A program made the position numbers and the translations under genes. This document shows, one piece after another, positions 34,862 to 42,850 of a stretch of 64,000 nucleotides of DNA. Location: assembly GCF_015223105.1 (NCBI RefSeq), contig NZ_JADFTZ010000001.1, positions 620,001 to 684,000 on the forward strand, in the 5' to 3' direction. The DNA is from Flavobacterium proteolyticum (GTDB taxonomy: Bacteria; Bacteroidota; Bacteroidia; Flavobacteriales; Flavobacteriaceae). The notes beneath the pieces were generated by a model. That model saw only the letters and a program-made list of their open reading frames with translations, had not been told where the DNA came from and searched no databases. The first letter of the stretch is position 1. Each line of letters begins with the position of its first letter.

Positions 34862-35818
34862 TTATTTGAAAGATAAAATCACTTCTTTGTCATTCACTTC
34901 AAAATCTACTTGTTTTCCAAGAATTAAAGTTCGGTTGTCTTTTTGGTGTCCTGCTGGAAATTCAAACACGATTGGAATATTGTATTCTTTTGCAATTGCA
35001 GTAATAATTTGCACTTCATTTTGCCCGAAAGGAATTTCGTTATCGTGCATGTCGGCCATACTTCCTACAATAATTCCTTTTACATTTTCGAAATATTCAT
35101 TGCGTTTTAAGTTGTACATCATTCTGTCGATATGATACAAATATTCATCCAAATCTTCAATAAAAAGAATTTTTCCTTTCGTATCAATCGATGATTTCGA
35201 ACCCAATAAACTATATAAAATAGAGATATTTCCACCAACTAATTCGCCCGAAGCTTTTCCTTTTACATCATACGATTTTGATGAAATAGAATATGAAATT
35301 GATTCTCCAAAAATTGCTTTTCGCAAAGTTTCTTTCACTTCTTCCGGAGCTTTTGGAACTGTAAATGGCATTATAGAATGTAATGTAGCAACTCTTTCCA
35401 CATTTAATTGACTGTGCAAAACGGTAACATCAGAAAAACCCATTATCCATTTTGGATGCTTTTTGAATTTAGTAAAATCTAACGAATCGATAATTCGAAC
35501 GGTTCCATAACCACCACGAGCGCACCAAATGGCTTTAACATTGTCGTCATCCATCATTTCCTGAAAATCGGCAATTCTTTCGGCATCAGTTCCACCCAAT
35601 TGGCAACTATCTAAACCTATGGTTTTGCCTAATTTGGCTTTCAATCCCCAAGATTCTAATAGTTCAATAGCGGGTTTTGCGTCATCTGGAAAAAATTTAC
35701 GAGCGGTACAAACAATAGCAACTGTGTCGCCTTTTTTAAGATAAGGTGGAATTTTCATTTTCTTTTGCGAATGAGAAAAGTTTGAAATTAAAATAAGTAT
35801 CAAAATAAATCTATACAT
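34862..35818 (-). CDS. S66 family (LD-carboxypeptidase-like) peptidase
   Basis: 318 residues with an N-terminal signal-like segment (MYRFILILILISNFSHSQ), unusual because LdcA of E. coli is cytoplasmic. S66 motifs: WCARGGYGTVRI, the nucleophile Ser in MGFSDVTVLH, Glu in FIEDLDEY and His in FPAGHQKDN. LD-carboxypeptidases trim the tetrapeptide of recycled peptidoglycan; the signal points to a periplasmic action. A TACTTTTG -7 box is just upstream. Confidence 0.9.
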   Translation of the reverse strand: MYRFILILILISNFSHSQKKMKIPPYLKKGDTVAIVCTARKFFPDDAKPAIELLESWGLKAKLGKTIGLDSCQLGGTDAERIADFQEMMDDDNVKAIWCARGGYGTVRIIDSLDFTKFKKHPKWIMGFSDVTVLHSQLNVERVATLHSIMPFTVPKAPEEVKETLRKAIFGESISYSISSKSYDVKGKASGELVGGNISILYSLLGSKSSIDTKGKILFIEDLDEYLYHIDRMMYNLKRNEYFENVKGIIVGSMADMHDNEIPFGQNEVQIITAIAKEYNIPIVFEFPAGHQKDNRTLILGKQVDFEVNDKEVILSFK

Positions 35819-35836
35819 CGTCAGATTTTATTAACT

Positions 35837-35844
35837 CAAAAGTA
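35837..35844 (-). promoter_or_regulatory. -7 promoter box of the S66 peptidase gene
   Basis: TACTTTTG on the minus strand, 18 nt before the ATG at 35818; exact match to TAnnTTTG. Confidence 0.5.
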
Positions 35845-35956
35845 AACAAAATCCAATTAAAATTCGGGATTTCGTCACTAATCGATTATTTTTGTTTCAG
35901 TTTTTACTAAAATAATCTTTGCTCTCTTAAATTAACACTTAGTTTGTTCAAAATTT

Positions 35957-35987
35957 AACGCAAAGTTTAGAAGTTTTTCGCAAAGTT
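35957..35987 (+). repeat. Left inverted repeat around the GxxExxY gene
   Basis: Begins AACGCAAAG, then five variable bases, then AAGTTTTTCGCAAAG. Its reverse complement occurs at 36423-36451 on the other side of the gene: the outer 9 and inner 15 bases are identical, the middle 5 differ (24 of 29). It ends 12 nt before the ATG. Confidence 0.8.
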
Positions 35988-35999
35988 AAAAAAGGAAAA

Positions 36000-36377
36000 A
36001 TGACAGAAAATGAAATCTCAAATAGAGTTATTGGAATTGCCATTGAAGTTCATAATGCATTAGGACCTGGCTTACTTGAAAATACATATAAAGAATGTCT
36101 TTATTATAAACTTGTACAAGCAGGATTTAAAGTTGAAAAAGAAAAATCAATTCCAATGATTTTCGAAGAAGTAAAACTAGATTGCGGTTACAGAATCGAT
36201 TTACTTGTAGAGGATAAACTCGTTTTAGAATTAAAAAGTGTTGAAGAACTTTCCGAACTTCATTTTGCTCAAACTCTAACTTATTTACGGCTTGGTAACT
36301 TCAAATTAGGCTTACTTTTAAACTTTAATTCCGTTCTTTTAAAAGAAGGTATCAGACGAGTTGTGAATAAATTATAA
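36000..36377 (+). CDS. GxxExxY protein (PDDEXK-like)
   Basis: 125 residues. The name-giving motif is GLLENTY, in ALGPGLLENTYKECL; a PD-(D/E)XK-like core follows with Asp in YRIDLLVEDK and Glu-x-Lys in LVLELKSVEEL. The family is widespread in Bacteroidetes, often in several copies per genome, and has no proven function; a nuclease fold is the usual reading. The gene alone fills the space between two 29-nt inverted repeats, so it looks like a cassette. Start at 36000 is the only ATG that keeps the full N-terminus. Confidence 0.9.
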   Translation: MTENEISNRVIGIAIEVHNALGPGLLENTYKECLYYKLVQAGFKVEKEKSIPMIFEEVKLDCGYRIDLLVEDKLVLELKSVEELSELHFAQTLTYLRLGNFKLGLLLNFNSVLLKEGIRRVVNKL

Positions 36378-36422
36378 TTTTCACGACATTTGCACTTTTA
36401 AAACTTAAATTTCTTTGCAAAG

Positions 36423-36451
36423 CTTTGCGAAAAACTTAGCGTCTTTGCGTT
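36423..36451 (-). repeat. Right inverted repeat around the GxxExxY gene
   Basis: Plus strand reads CTTTGCGAAAAACTT, five variable bases, CTTTGCGTT; this is the reverse complement of the left repeat at 24 of 29 positions. It lies 45 nt after the GxxExxY stop and 15 nt before metG. Confidence 0.8.
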
Positions 36452-36466
36452 AAAATAAAATAAATT

Positions 36467-38524
36467 ATGTTAGAAAATCCGAAAAGATATACGATTACAG
36501 CGGCTTTACCTTATACAAATGGACCTATTCACATTGGACATTTAGCAGGTGTTTATGTTCCTTCTGATATTTATGCAAGATATTTGCGTTTGCAAGGAAA
36601 AGATGTGGCTTTCATTTGTGGAAGCGACGAGCACGGTGTAGCGATTTCAATGAAAGCTAAAAAAGAAGGAATTACGCCTCAACAAGTAATTGATAAATAT
36701 GACGGAATTATTCGCAAATCGTTTTTAGATTTCGGAATTTCTTTTGATAATTATTCGAGAACTTCTTCAGAGATTCATCATAAAACAGCTTCAGAATTTT
36801 TTAAAAAATTATACGATAACGGAGATTTCATTGAAGAAACTACCGAACAATTATATGATGCAAAAGCTGACCAATTCTTAGCAGATCGTTTTGTAACTGG
36901 AACTTGTCCAAAGTGCGACAATCCGGAAGCTTATGGTGATCAATGTGAAAAATGTGGTTCGACTTTAAATGCAACCGATTTAATTAATCCAAAATCGACA
37001 ATTACTGGCGAAACTCCGATTTTAAAATCAACAAAACACTGGTTTTTACCTTTAAATCGTTACGAATCATTCCTAAAAGAATGGGTTTTAGAAGGTCACA
37101 AAAACGATTGGAAACCAAATGTTTACGGACAAGTAAAGTCATGGGTTGATGGTGGTTTAGAACCAAGAGCGGTAACGCGTGATTTAGATTGGGGAATTGA
37201 TGTTCCAGTTGAAGGCGCAGAAGGAAAAAAATTATATGTTTGGTTTGATGCGCCAATTGGTTATATTTCATCTACCAAAGAATGGGCAGCTCGCGAAGGA
37301 AAAGACTGGGAACCGTATTGGAAAGATGCCGATACAAAATTGGTTCACTTCATTGGAAAAGACAATATCGTTTTCCATTGCATCATTTTCCCAGCGATGT
37401 TAAAAGCGGAAGGAAGTTATATTTTACCTGATAATGTTCCAGCAAATGAATTTTTAAATTTAGAAGGAAACAAATTATCGACTTCTAAAAACTGGGCGGT
37501 TTGGCTACACGAATATTTGCAAGATTTCCCACAAAAACAAGATTCGTTACGTTATGCGTTAACCGCAAATGCTCCAGAAACCAAAGACAATGACTTCACT
37601 TGGAAAGATTTTCAAGCAAGAAATAATAACGAATTAGCTGCGATTTTTGGAAATTTCATCAATCGTGTTGTGGTGTTAACTAATAAATATTACAATGGAA
37701 TTGTTCCAGCTCCAAACGAATTTTCGGAAGTTGACGAACAAACATTAGCCGAATTAAAAGCGTATCCAGCCGTAATTTCAAGTTCAATTGAGCGTTACAG
37801 ATTTAGAGAAGCATTAGGCGAATTAATGAACGTAGCTCGTTTAGGAAATAAATATTTAGCGGATGAAGAACCTTGGAAAATGGTAAAAGAAAATCCTGCA
37901 AGAGTACAAACGCAAATGTATGTGGCGTTGCAGATTGCTTCTGCATTAGCAGTTTTATCGGAACCATTTTTACCTTTTACAGCTAAAAAATTATCGAATA
38001 TTTTGAAAATCGATGCATTAGGTTGGAACGATGTAACTACTAAAACTGATTTGTTACCAGCTGGACATCAAATCGGTCAAGCCGAAATTTTGTTTGCCCA
38101 AATTGAAGATGCTGAAATTCAAAAACAATTAGACAAATTAGAAGCAACTAAAACCGCAAATAAAGTGGAAAATGCAAAAGCGGAACCGCAAAAAGATATC
38201 ATTACCTTCGAAGATTTTGCCAAAGTAGATTTACGAATTGGAACCATCATCGAAGCTGAAAAAATGCCAAAAGCTAATAAATTGTTAGTATTAAAAGTAG
38301 ATACTGGAATTGATGTTAGAACCATCGTTTCTGGAATTGCTGAGCATTTTACACCTGAAGAAGTCATTGGAAAACGCGTAACCGTTTTAGTAAACTTGGC
38401 ACCAAGAGCTTTACGTGGAGTAGAAAGCGAAGGCATGTTGTTATTAACGAATAATGCAGAAGGTAAATTAGTTTTCGTAAATCCAGATGCAGAAGGCGTG
38501 ATTAATGGCGCGATGATTTCTTAA
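36467..38524 (+). CDS. metG: Methionyl-tRNA synthetase
   Basis: 685 residues. Class I signatures: HIGH within PIHIGHLAG (about 21-24) and the KMSKS equivalent KLSTSKN (about 338). A Zn knuckle region [19 protein letters not shown] sits in the connective domain. The anticodon domain follows, and about 575-685 is a fused EMAP/Trbp111 tRNA-binding OB domain ([20 protein letters not shown]). Charges tRNA-Met. The right inverted repeat is directly upstream, so its promoter may lie in or before the GxxExxY cassette. Confidence 0.98.
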   Translation: MLENPKRYTITAALPYTNGPIHIGHLAGVYVPSDIYARYLRLQGKDVAFICGSDEHGVAISMKAKKEGITPQQVIDKYDGIIRKSFLDFGISFDNYSRTSSEIHHKTASEFFKKLYDNGDFIEETTEQLYDAKADQFLADRFVTGTCPKCDNPEAYGDQCEKCGSTLNATDLINPKSTITGETPILKSTKHWFLPLNRYESFLKEWVLEGHKNDWKPNVYGQVKSWVDGGLEPRAVTRDLDWGIDVPVEGAEGKKLYVWFDAPIGYISSTKEWAAREGKDWEPYWKDADTKLVHFIGKDNIVFHCIIFPAMLKAEGSYILPDNVPANEFLNLEGNKLSTSKNWAVWLHEYLQDFPQKQDSLRYALTANAPETKDNDFTWKDFQARNNNELAAIFGNFINRVVVLTNKYYNGIVPAPNEFSEVDEQTLAELKAYPAVISSSIERYRFREALGELMNVARLGNKYLADEEPWKMVKENPARVQTQMYVALQIASALAVLSEPFLPFTAKKLSNILKIDALGWNDVTTKTDLLPAGHQIGQAEILFAQIEDAEIQKQLDKLEATKTANKVENAKAEPQKDIITFEDFAKVDLRIGTIIEAEKMPKANKLLVLKVDTGIDVRTIVSGIAEHFTPEEVIGKRVTVLVNLAPRALRGVESEGMLLLTNNAEGKLVFVNPDAEGVINGAMIS

Positions 38525-38537
38525 TTAAATAACAACA

Positions 38538-39224
38538 ATGACTCCAAAAATAATTGCTTTCGACGCAGATGACACTTTATGGCACAACGAACCTTATTTC
38601 GATGAAGCGCAAGAACGCTTTTGTGTTTTGTTTCAAGATTATGCTTCGAGTCAGGAAATTTTGGGATTGATTTTGAATCATCAGGTGAAGAATTTGCCTT
38701 TGTATGGTTTCGGAATTAAAGCGTTTACCTTGTCAATGATTGAAACTGCTTTGCAATTGACCAATCATCAAATATCCGGAAAAGGAATTGAGCAAATTTT
38801 AGCTATTGGAAAAGATTTATTGCAAAAACCGGTCGAATTATTACCAAACGTAGAATCCGTTTTGGAACAATTAAAAGGAAAATACAAATTGGTTGTAGCT
38901 ACAAAAGGCGATTTAAAAGACCAACATCGTAAGTTACACGATTCTGGAATTGGTGCTTACTTTCATCATATTGAAGTAATGAGTGATAAAGCCGAATTAG
39001 ATTACGAAAAAATGTTAGGTCGTTTAGATTGTAAAGCTGAAGATTTTCTGATGATTGGAAACTCGTTAAAATCGGATGTTTTACCAGTTTTAAACATTGG
39101 CGGACATGCGATACACATTCCGTATCACACCACTTGGGAATATGAGAAAATTGACTTTGAAATCAAACACGATAATTTCAAATCGTTCACCAATATTACT
39201 GAGATTTTACCCTTATTGAAATGA
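38538..39224 (+). CDS. HAD-family hydrolase
   Basis: 228 residues. Motif I IIAFDADDTLWHNE (nucleophile and acid Asp), motif II VVATKGDL (Thr), motif III Lys in the SDKAELDYEKM region, motif IV MIGNSLKSDVLPV. Probably a phosphatase; substrate unknown. 13 nt after metG and overlapping the next gene by 4 nt (ATGA), so translationally coupled. Confidence 0.9.
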   Translation: MTPKIIAFDADDTLWHNEPYFDEAQERFCVLFQDYASSQEILGLILNHQVKNLPLYGFGIKAFTLSMIETALQLTNHQISGKGIEQILAIGKDLLQKPVELLPNVESVLEQLKGKYKLVVATKGDLKDQHRKLHDSGIGAYFHHIEVMSDKAELDYEKMLGRLDCKAEDFLMIGNSLKSDVLPVLNIGGHAIHIPYHTTWEYEKIDFEIKHDNFKSFTNITEILPLLK

Positions 39225-39844
39225 AACAAAAAATAGACATATCTTCTTGGAATCGAAAAGAACATTTTGAATTTTTCAATACTTTCGAAGAGCCCTTTTT
39301 TGGTGTTACAACATCAATCGATATGACTATTGCTTACGAAAAGGCGAAAGCCCAGCAAATTCCGTTTTTTGTTTACTATTTACACAAAACGATTGCTGCA
39401 ATAAACCAATTAGAAAATTTCAGATACCGAATTGAAGAAAATGAAGTAGTACTTTATGACGAAATTGACGCTTCATCTACCATTATGCGTGAAGATAAAA
39501 CGTTTGGTTTTTCGTTTATGAAGTTTCATGAAGACATTCATGATTTTAATAAAATAGTTCAAACAGAAATTGAGCGAATTCAAATAACACCAGGACTTTT
39601 TACCAGAGAATTTCCTAAAAATATTATTCATTTTTCTGCTGTTCCTTGGATTAATTTCACAGGATTAACTCACTCTAGAAAGTATACTTTAAAAGATAGT
39701 TGTCCAAAAGTTTCTTATGGAAAATTAATGACCGAAAATGGTAAAAAAACCATGGCAATGACCGTTTTAGCACATCATGGCCTAGTTGATGGTTACCACA
39801 TGGGATTGTTTGTAGATGCTTTACAAAACTTACTGAATTCGTAA
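39221..39844 (+). CDS. Chloramphenicol acetyltransferase-like protein
   Basis: 207 residues over one CAT fold, trimer-forming in known members. The catalytic HHGLVDGYHMG (HxxxDG) is intact near the C-terminus. The N-terminus SSWNRKEHFEFFNTFEEPFF matches the CatA group. Chromosomal housekeeping neighbours, no mobile signature: I would not call it a resistance gene without testing. Directly adjacent to the HDAC-like gene. Confidence 0.85.
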   Translation: MKQKIDISSWNRKEHFEFFNTFEEPFFGVTTSIDMTIAYEKAKAQQIPFFVYYLHKTIAAINQLENFRYRIEENEVVLYDEIDASSTIMREDKTFGFSFMKFHEDIHDFNKIVQTEIERIQITPGLFTREFPKNIIHFSAVPWINFTGLTHSRKYTLKDSCPKVSYGKLMTENGKKTMAMTVLAHHGLVDGYHMGLFVDALQNLLNS

Positions 39845-40747
39845 ATGTTTCCTATTGCATTTCATCCTATTTATAAACATCCGTTACCTGAAGGTCATCG
39901 TTTCCCGATGTTGAAATACGAATTATTACCACAACAATTACTACACGAAGGTATTGCTTTAAAAACCGATTTCTTTGAACCTGAAATTATTCCGATTGAA
40001 ACTGTTTTAAGAGTTCACACTAAAGAATATGTTTCCGATTTATTAGATTTAACTTTAGATGCAAGAGCTGCGAGAAAAATTGGTTTTCCGCTTTCTAAAG
40101 AACTTGTAGAACGAGAATTGCGAATTGCCCAAGGAACCATTTTAGGTTCCGAAAAAGCGTTTGAAACCAAAGTAGCATTTAACATCGCTGGCGGAACGCA
40201 TCATGCTTATTCAGATCACGGGGAAGCTTTTTGTTTATTGAATGACCAAGCCATTGCTGCTCAATATTTGTTAGATAAAAAACTAGCAAAAAAAATCTTA
40301 ATCATCGATTTAGATGTGCATCAAGGAAATGGAACAGCTGAGATTTTTCAAAAAAACGATAACGTCTTTACCTTTTCTGTACATGGTAAATCAAATTATC
40401 CGTTCAAAAAAGAAACTTCTGATTTGGATATTGCTTTTGAAGACAATACTTCTGATGAGGATTTTTTGAAAACCATTTCCGAAATTATTCCTAAATTAAT
40501 AGCACAACAAAAACCCGATTTCATTTTCTATTTGGCCGGAGTTGATATTTTAGCTTCCGATAAACTAGGAAAATTAGGTTGCTCTATCGATGGTTGTAAA
40601 AAAAGAGACGAAATTGTTTTCCAAAATTGCGAACGTTACCAAATCCCAGTTCAAGTAAGTATGGGCGGCGGATATTCTCCAGAAATCAAAACGATTATTG
40701 AAGCACACGCGAATACGTATCGAGTAGCGAAAGACATTTTGTTTTAA
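39845..40747 (+). CDS. Histone deacetylase-family protein
   Basis: 300 residues. Class-II-like amidohydrolase: NIAGGTHHAYSDHGEAFCLL (His pair), ILIIDLDVHQGNGTAEIF (Zn-binding Asp and His), AGVDILASDKLG (Asp) and GGGYSP near the end. Such bacterial enzymes act on acetylated small amines or lysines. The Tyr for catalysis is in GGGYSP. Starts with no gap after the CAT-like gene; the pairing of an acyltransferase with a deacylase is noticeable. Confidence 0.9.
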   Translation: MFPIAFHPIYKHPLPEGHRFPMLKYELLPQQLLHEGIALKTDFFEPEIIPIETVLRVHTKEYVSDLLDLTLDARAARKIGFPLSKELVERELRIAQGTILGSEKAFETKVAFNIAGGTHHAYSDHGEAFCLLNDQAIAAQYLLDKKLAKKILIIDLDVHQGNGTAEIFQKNDNVFTFSVHGKSNYPFKKETSDLDIAFEDNTSDEDFLKTISEIIPKLIAQQKPDFIFYLAGVDILASDKLGKLGCSIDGCKKRDEIVFQNCERYQIPVQVSMGGGYSPEIKTIIEAHANTYRVAKDILF

Positions 40748-40749
40748 AT

Positions 40750-40780
40750 AAAAACCACCAACTTTCGCTGGCGGTCTTTT
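40750..40780 (-). terminator. Terminator between HDAC-like and HRDC genes
   Basis: CCACCA (40755-40760) and TGGCGG (40769-40774) form a stem; on the minus strand it pairs fully with one G-U and is followed by TTTTTAT. Convergent gap. Confidence 0.65.
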
Positions 40781-40781
40781 C

Positions 40782-41219
40782 TCAAACGGCATTTAAAATT
40801 GCTAAAATATCTTCTCCGAATCGCTCCGATTTTTGTTTTCCGAAACCTTTGATTTGTTGTAATTCATCTAAGTTACTTGGCTTATACATGGCTAAATCGA
40901 TTAATTCTGAATTGTGACAAATCATATACTTTTTCAGTTTCAAAGCTTCCGATTTTTCGTTTCTCCATTGATTCAAATACCCATAAACTTGTTTGTCTTT
41001 TGGATTCAAATCTTCGTAAGATTTTCGTTCTAGTCGTTCAGGCTTTTCTTGTTCTTCTGATTCATAATGAACAATTACCGACCAATGGGCTTCTTCACTT
41101 TCAACAAATTGCGTACTCGATTTTTTAAACGTTACCAAATTCAAAAAAGCATTCAATTGTTGTTGGTCGTACTCCAAAAATGCGTTATCCAAACGGATGG
41201 AAAATACTCTAACTTGCAT
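40782..41219 (-). CDS. HRDC domain protein
   Basis: 145 residues. About 65-145 is an HRDC domain (KDKQVYGYLNQWRNEKSEAL, then NLDELQQIKGFGKQKSERFG) as found at the C-terminus of RecQ and RNase D, here without a helicase. About 1-60 is a beta-rich region. HRDC domains bind nucleic acids. It follows the first ssb gene by 7 nt on the same strand, so a DNA-metabolism link is plausible. Confidence 0.88.
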   Translation of the reverse strand: MQVRVFSIRLDNAFLEYDQQQLNAFLNLVTFKKSSTQFVESEEAHWSVIVHYESEEQEKPERLERKSYEDLNPKDKQVYGYLNQWRNEKSEALKLKKYMICHNSELIDLAMYKPSNLDELQQIKGFGKQKSERFGEDILAILNAV

Positions 41220-41226
41220 AACATCC

Positions 41227-41550
41227 TTATTTACCGATTAACAAAATTTCGTTCGCAATTACTTCTGTAACATAGCGTTTGTTTCCGTCTTTGTCGTCGT
41301 AACTTCTGTGAGTTAACTTCCCTTCAATACCGATTTCTTTTCCTTTGGTTACAAATCTTTCGATAATGTCGGCTGTTTTGCCCCACGCTGTTACTCGATG
41401 CCATTGTGTTTGTTCAACTTTGTCACCGTTTTCACGATAATATACTTCGTTTGTAGCGATGCTGATGTTTGCTAATTTTTTTCCTCCTTCTAGGTTTTTG
41501 ATTTCTGGTTCTTGACCAACGTGTCCGATTAATTGTACTGAGTTTTTCAT
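41227..41550 (-). CDS. Single-stranded DNA-binding protein, copy 1
   Basis: 107 residues: one OB fold with MKNSVQLIGHVGQEPEIKNL, the VEQTQWHRVTAWGKTADII block and IEGKLTHRSYDDKDGNKRYV. Short: it lacks the acidic C-terminal tail (DDDIPF) that housekeeping SSB uses to recruit partners. About 75 percent identical to copy 2, at 41669. 7 nt upstream of the HRDC gene. Confidence 0.93.
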   Translation of the reverse strand: MKNSVQLIGHVGQEPEIKNLEGGKKLANISIATNEVYYRENGDKVEQTQWHRVTAWGKTADIIERFVTKGKEIGIEGKLTHRSYDDKDGNKRYVTEVIANEILLIGK

Positions 41551-41585
41551 GGCGTATAAATATTAAATGTTTGTGTTATTTGATT

Positions 41586-41630
41586 TTTTGGAACACAGAT
41601 TTAAAAATTGAAATAATCTTAAAAATCTAT
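41586..41630 (+). repeat. Dispersed repeat, copy 2
   Basis: TTTTTGGAACACAGATTTAA followed by AAATTGAAATAATCTTAAAAATC. Upstream of ssb copy 1, downstream of ssb copy 2. Confidence 0.65.
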
Positions 41631-41668
41631 GTGTTGAAATTTGAGATTGAACTTGCTCTTGAGCTTGA

Positions 41669-41989
41669 TTACTTGCTTAATAAAACCAATTCATTAGCAA
41701 CCACTTCTGTAATGTAACGTTTGTTTCCGTCTTTATCATCATAGCTTCTGTGGGTTAATTTGCCTTCGATGGTAACGTGACTTCCTTTGGTTAATAACTT
41801 TTCAATAATGTCCACTGTTTTCCCCCAAGCGGAAACACGGTGCCATTCGGTTTGTTCTACTTTTTCACCTTTGGCGTTGGTGTAATTTTCATTCGTAGCG
41901 ATTGTGAAGTTAGCTACTCTTCCAGATTCTAAGTTTTTGATTTCTGGTTCTTGACCTACATGTCCGATTAATTGTACTCTGTTTTTCAT
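41669..41989 (-). CDS. Single-stranded DNA-binding protein, copy 2
   Basis: 106 residues, again only the OB fold: MKNRVQLIGHVGQEPEIKNL, VEQTEWHRVSAWGKTVDII, IEGKLTHRSYDDKDGNKRYI. No acidic tail. Tandem paralogue of copy 1 in the same orientation, 118 nt away, so a local duplication. Which one is the main SSB of the cell cannot be decided here; a longer ssb elsewhere is likely. Confidence 0.93.
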   Translation of the reverse strand: MKNRVQLIGHVGQEPEIKNLESGRVANFTIATNENYTNAKGEKVEQTEWHRVSAWGKTVDIIEKLLTKGSHVTIEGKLTHRSYDDKDGNKRYITEVVANELVLLSK

Positions 41990-42286
41990 AAGGCTTATAT
42001 ATTTATTTATTAAGGTTTTATGTAATTCGCATTTCGTTTAGTTTTTGCCTAAGGAAAATGCTCATTTCATGGCGTGTAAAAATTTAAATGTTTATAATTA
42101 TTAATATTGATTCTTTTTTGGAACACAGATTTAAGAAATTGGTATAATTTAAAAAATCTAAAGTTTTGAAATTTGAACTTGCTCTTGTTTTTGAACTTGA
42201 ACGCGTTGTTTCATTTCGACAGTGCAAAGATGGGACAAGAAAAAAACGTTATTCGGTATTTAGCTATTTAATATCGGTTGTAAATA
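41990..42286. other. Gene-free gap with duplicated ssb leader
   Basis: 297 nt without a gene. 42067-42200 repeats the leader of ssb copy 1, starting with TTCATGGCGTGTAAAAAT against TTCATGGCGTATAAATAT at 41547 (the CAT is the start codon of copy 1) and going on through the dispersed repeat to TTTGAACTTGCTCTTG. So a leader with a former start codon persists 76 nt away from the present ssb copy 2. 41990-42065 has no recognisable signal. Confidence 0.6.
42116..42160 (+). repeat. Dispersed repeat, copy 3
   Basis: TTTTTTGGAACACAGATTTAA then GAAATTGGTATAATTTAAAAA; closest to copy 1 at 351-394 (reverse orientation). Confidence 0.65.
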
Positions 42287-42319
42287 TTTGTAAACGTTTG
42301 TAAATGGAAATTATTTTTG
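42287..42319 (+). promoter_or_regulatory. Promoter of the DUF6265-like gene
   Basis: TTTG (42287-42290), 21-nt spacer, TATTTTTG (42312-42319): both boxes exact. The region repeats TTTGTAAA three times. Confidence 0.6.
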
Positions 42320-42349
42320 TATATTCGCTTTAATTATAAGACTTTACAG

Positions 42350-42847
42350 ATGAAAAAATCACTCTTCCAAAAAAGTATTTATTTTTTACTTTTTATTTGT
42401 TCGTTTACTGCTTTTGCACAAAACACCTTAAATTATAATGATGAAAAAGGTTCGCCAAAAGCTACTTTACAAGATGTAAAATGGATTGTAGGCAATTGGA
42501 CAGGCGAAGCTTTAGGCGGCATTTGTCAAGAAACTTGGAGTGAACCGATTGGAAATTCGATGATGTTCAGCTTCAAATTAGTGGTTGATGGGAAAGTTGC
42601 TTTTTATGAATTGGGACACATTATTGAAAAAGAGAAAACCCTTTTATTACAACTAAAACACTTCGATGGCGAATTAAAAGGCTGGGAAAAAGCGGAAGTA
42701 AGCGAGAATTTTAGATTGGTAAAAATTACCCCAACCCATGTGTATTTCGACAAATTTACGTTTGAAAAAATTTCAGATAATGAAATTAATCTTTACGTGG
42801 TTTTTGAAGATAGTGGTAAAGAAATGAAGTTTAATTTTAAGAAGTAA
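42350..42847 (+). CDS. DUF6265-like secreted protein
   Basis: 165 residues from the ATG at 42350; the signal peptide MKKSLFQKSIYFLLFICSFT ends near AFAQ, which favours this start over the one 11 codons earlier. Mature part: VKWIVGNWTGEALGG and CQETWSEPIGNSMMFSF are typical of DUF6265, a lipocalin-like small beta-barrel of unknown ligand. Followed by another signal-peptide gene 3 nt later. Confidence 0.75.
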   Translation: MKKSLFQKSIYFLLFICSFTAFAQNTLNYNDEKGSPKATLQDVKWIVGNWTGEALGGICQETWSEPIGNSMMFSFKLVVDGKVAFYELGHIIEKEKTLLLQLKHFDGELKGWEKAEVSENFRLVKITPTHVYFDKFTFEKISDNEINLYVVFEDSGKEMKFNFKK

Positions 42848-42850
42848 AAC

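Noticed and set aside
39221..39844. Chloramphenicol resistance gene
   Set aside because: The fold and active site match, but the context is housekeeping without mobile elements; resistance is not shown by sequence.
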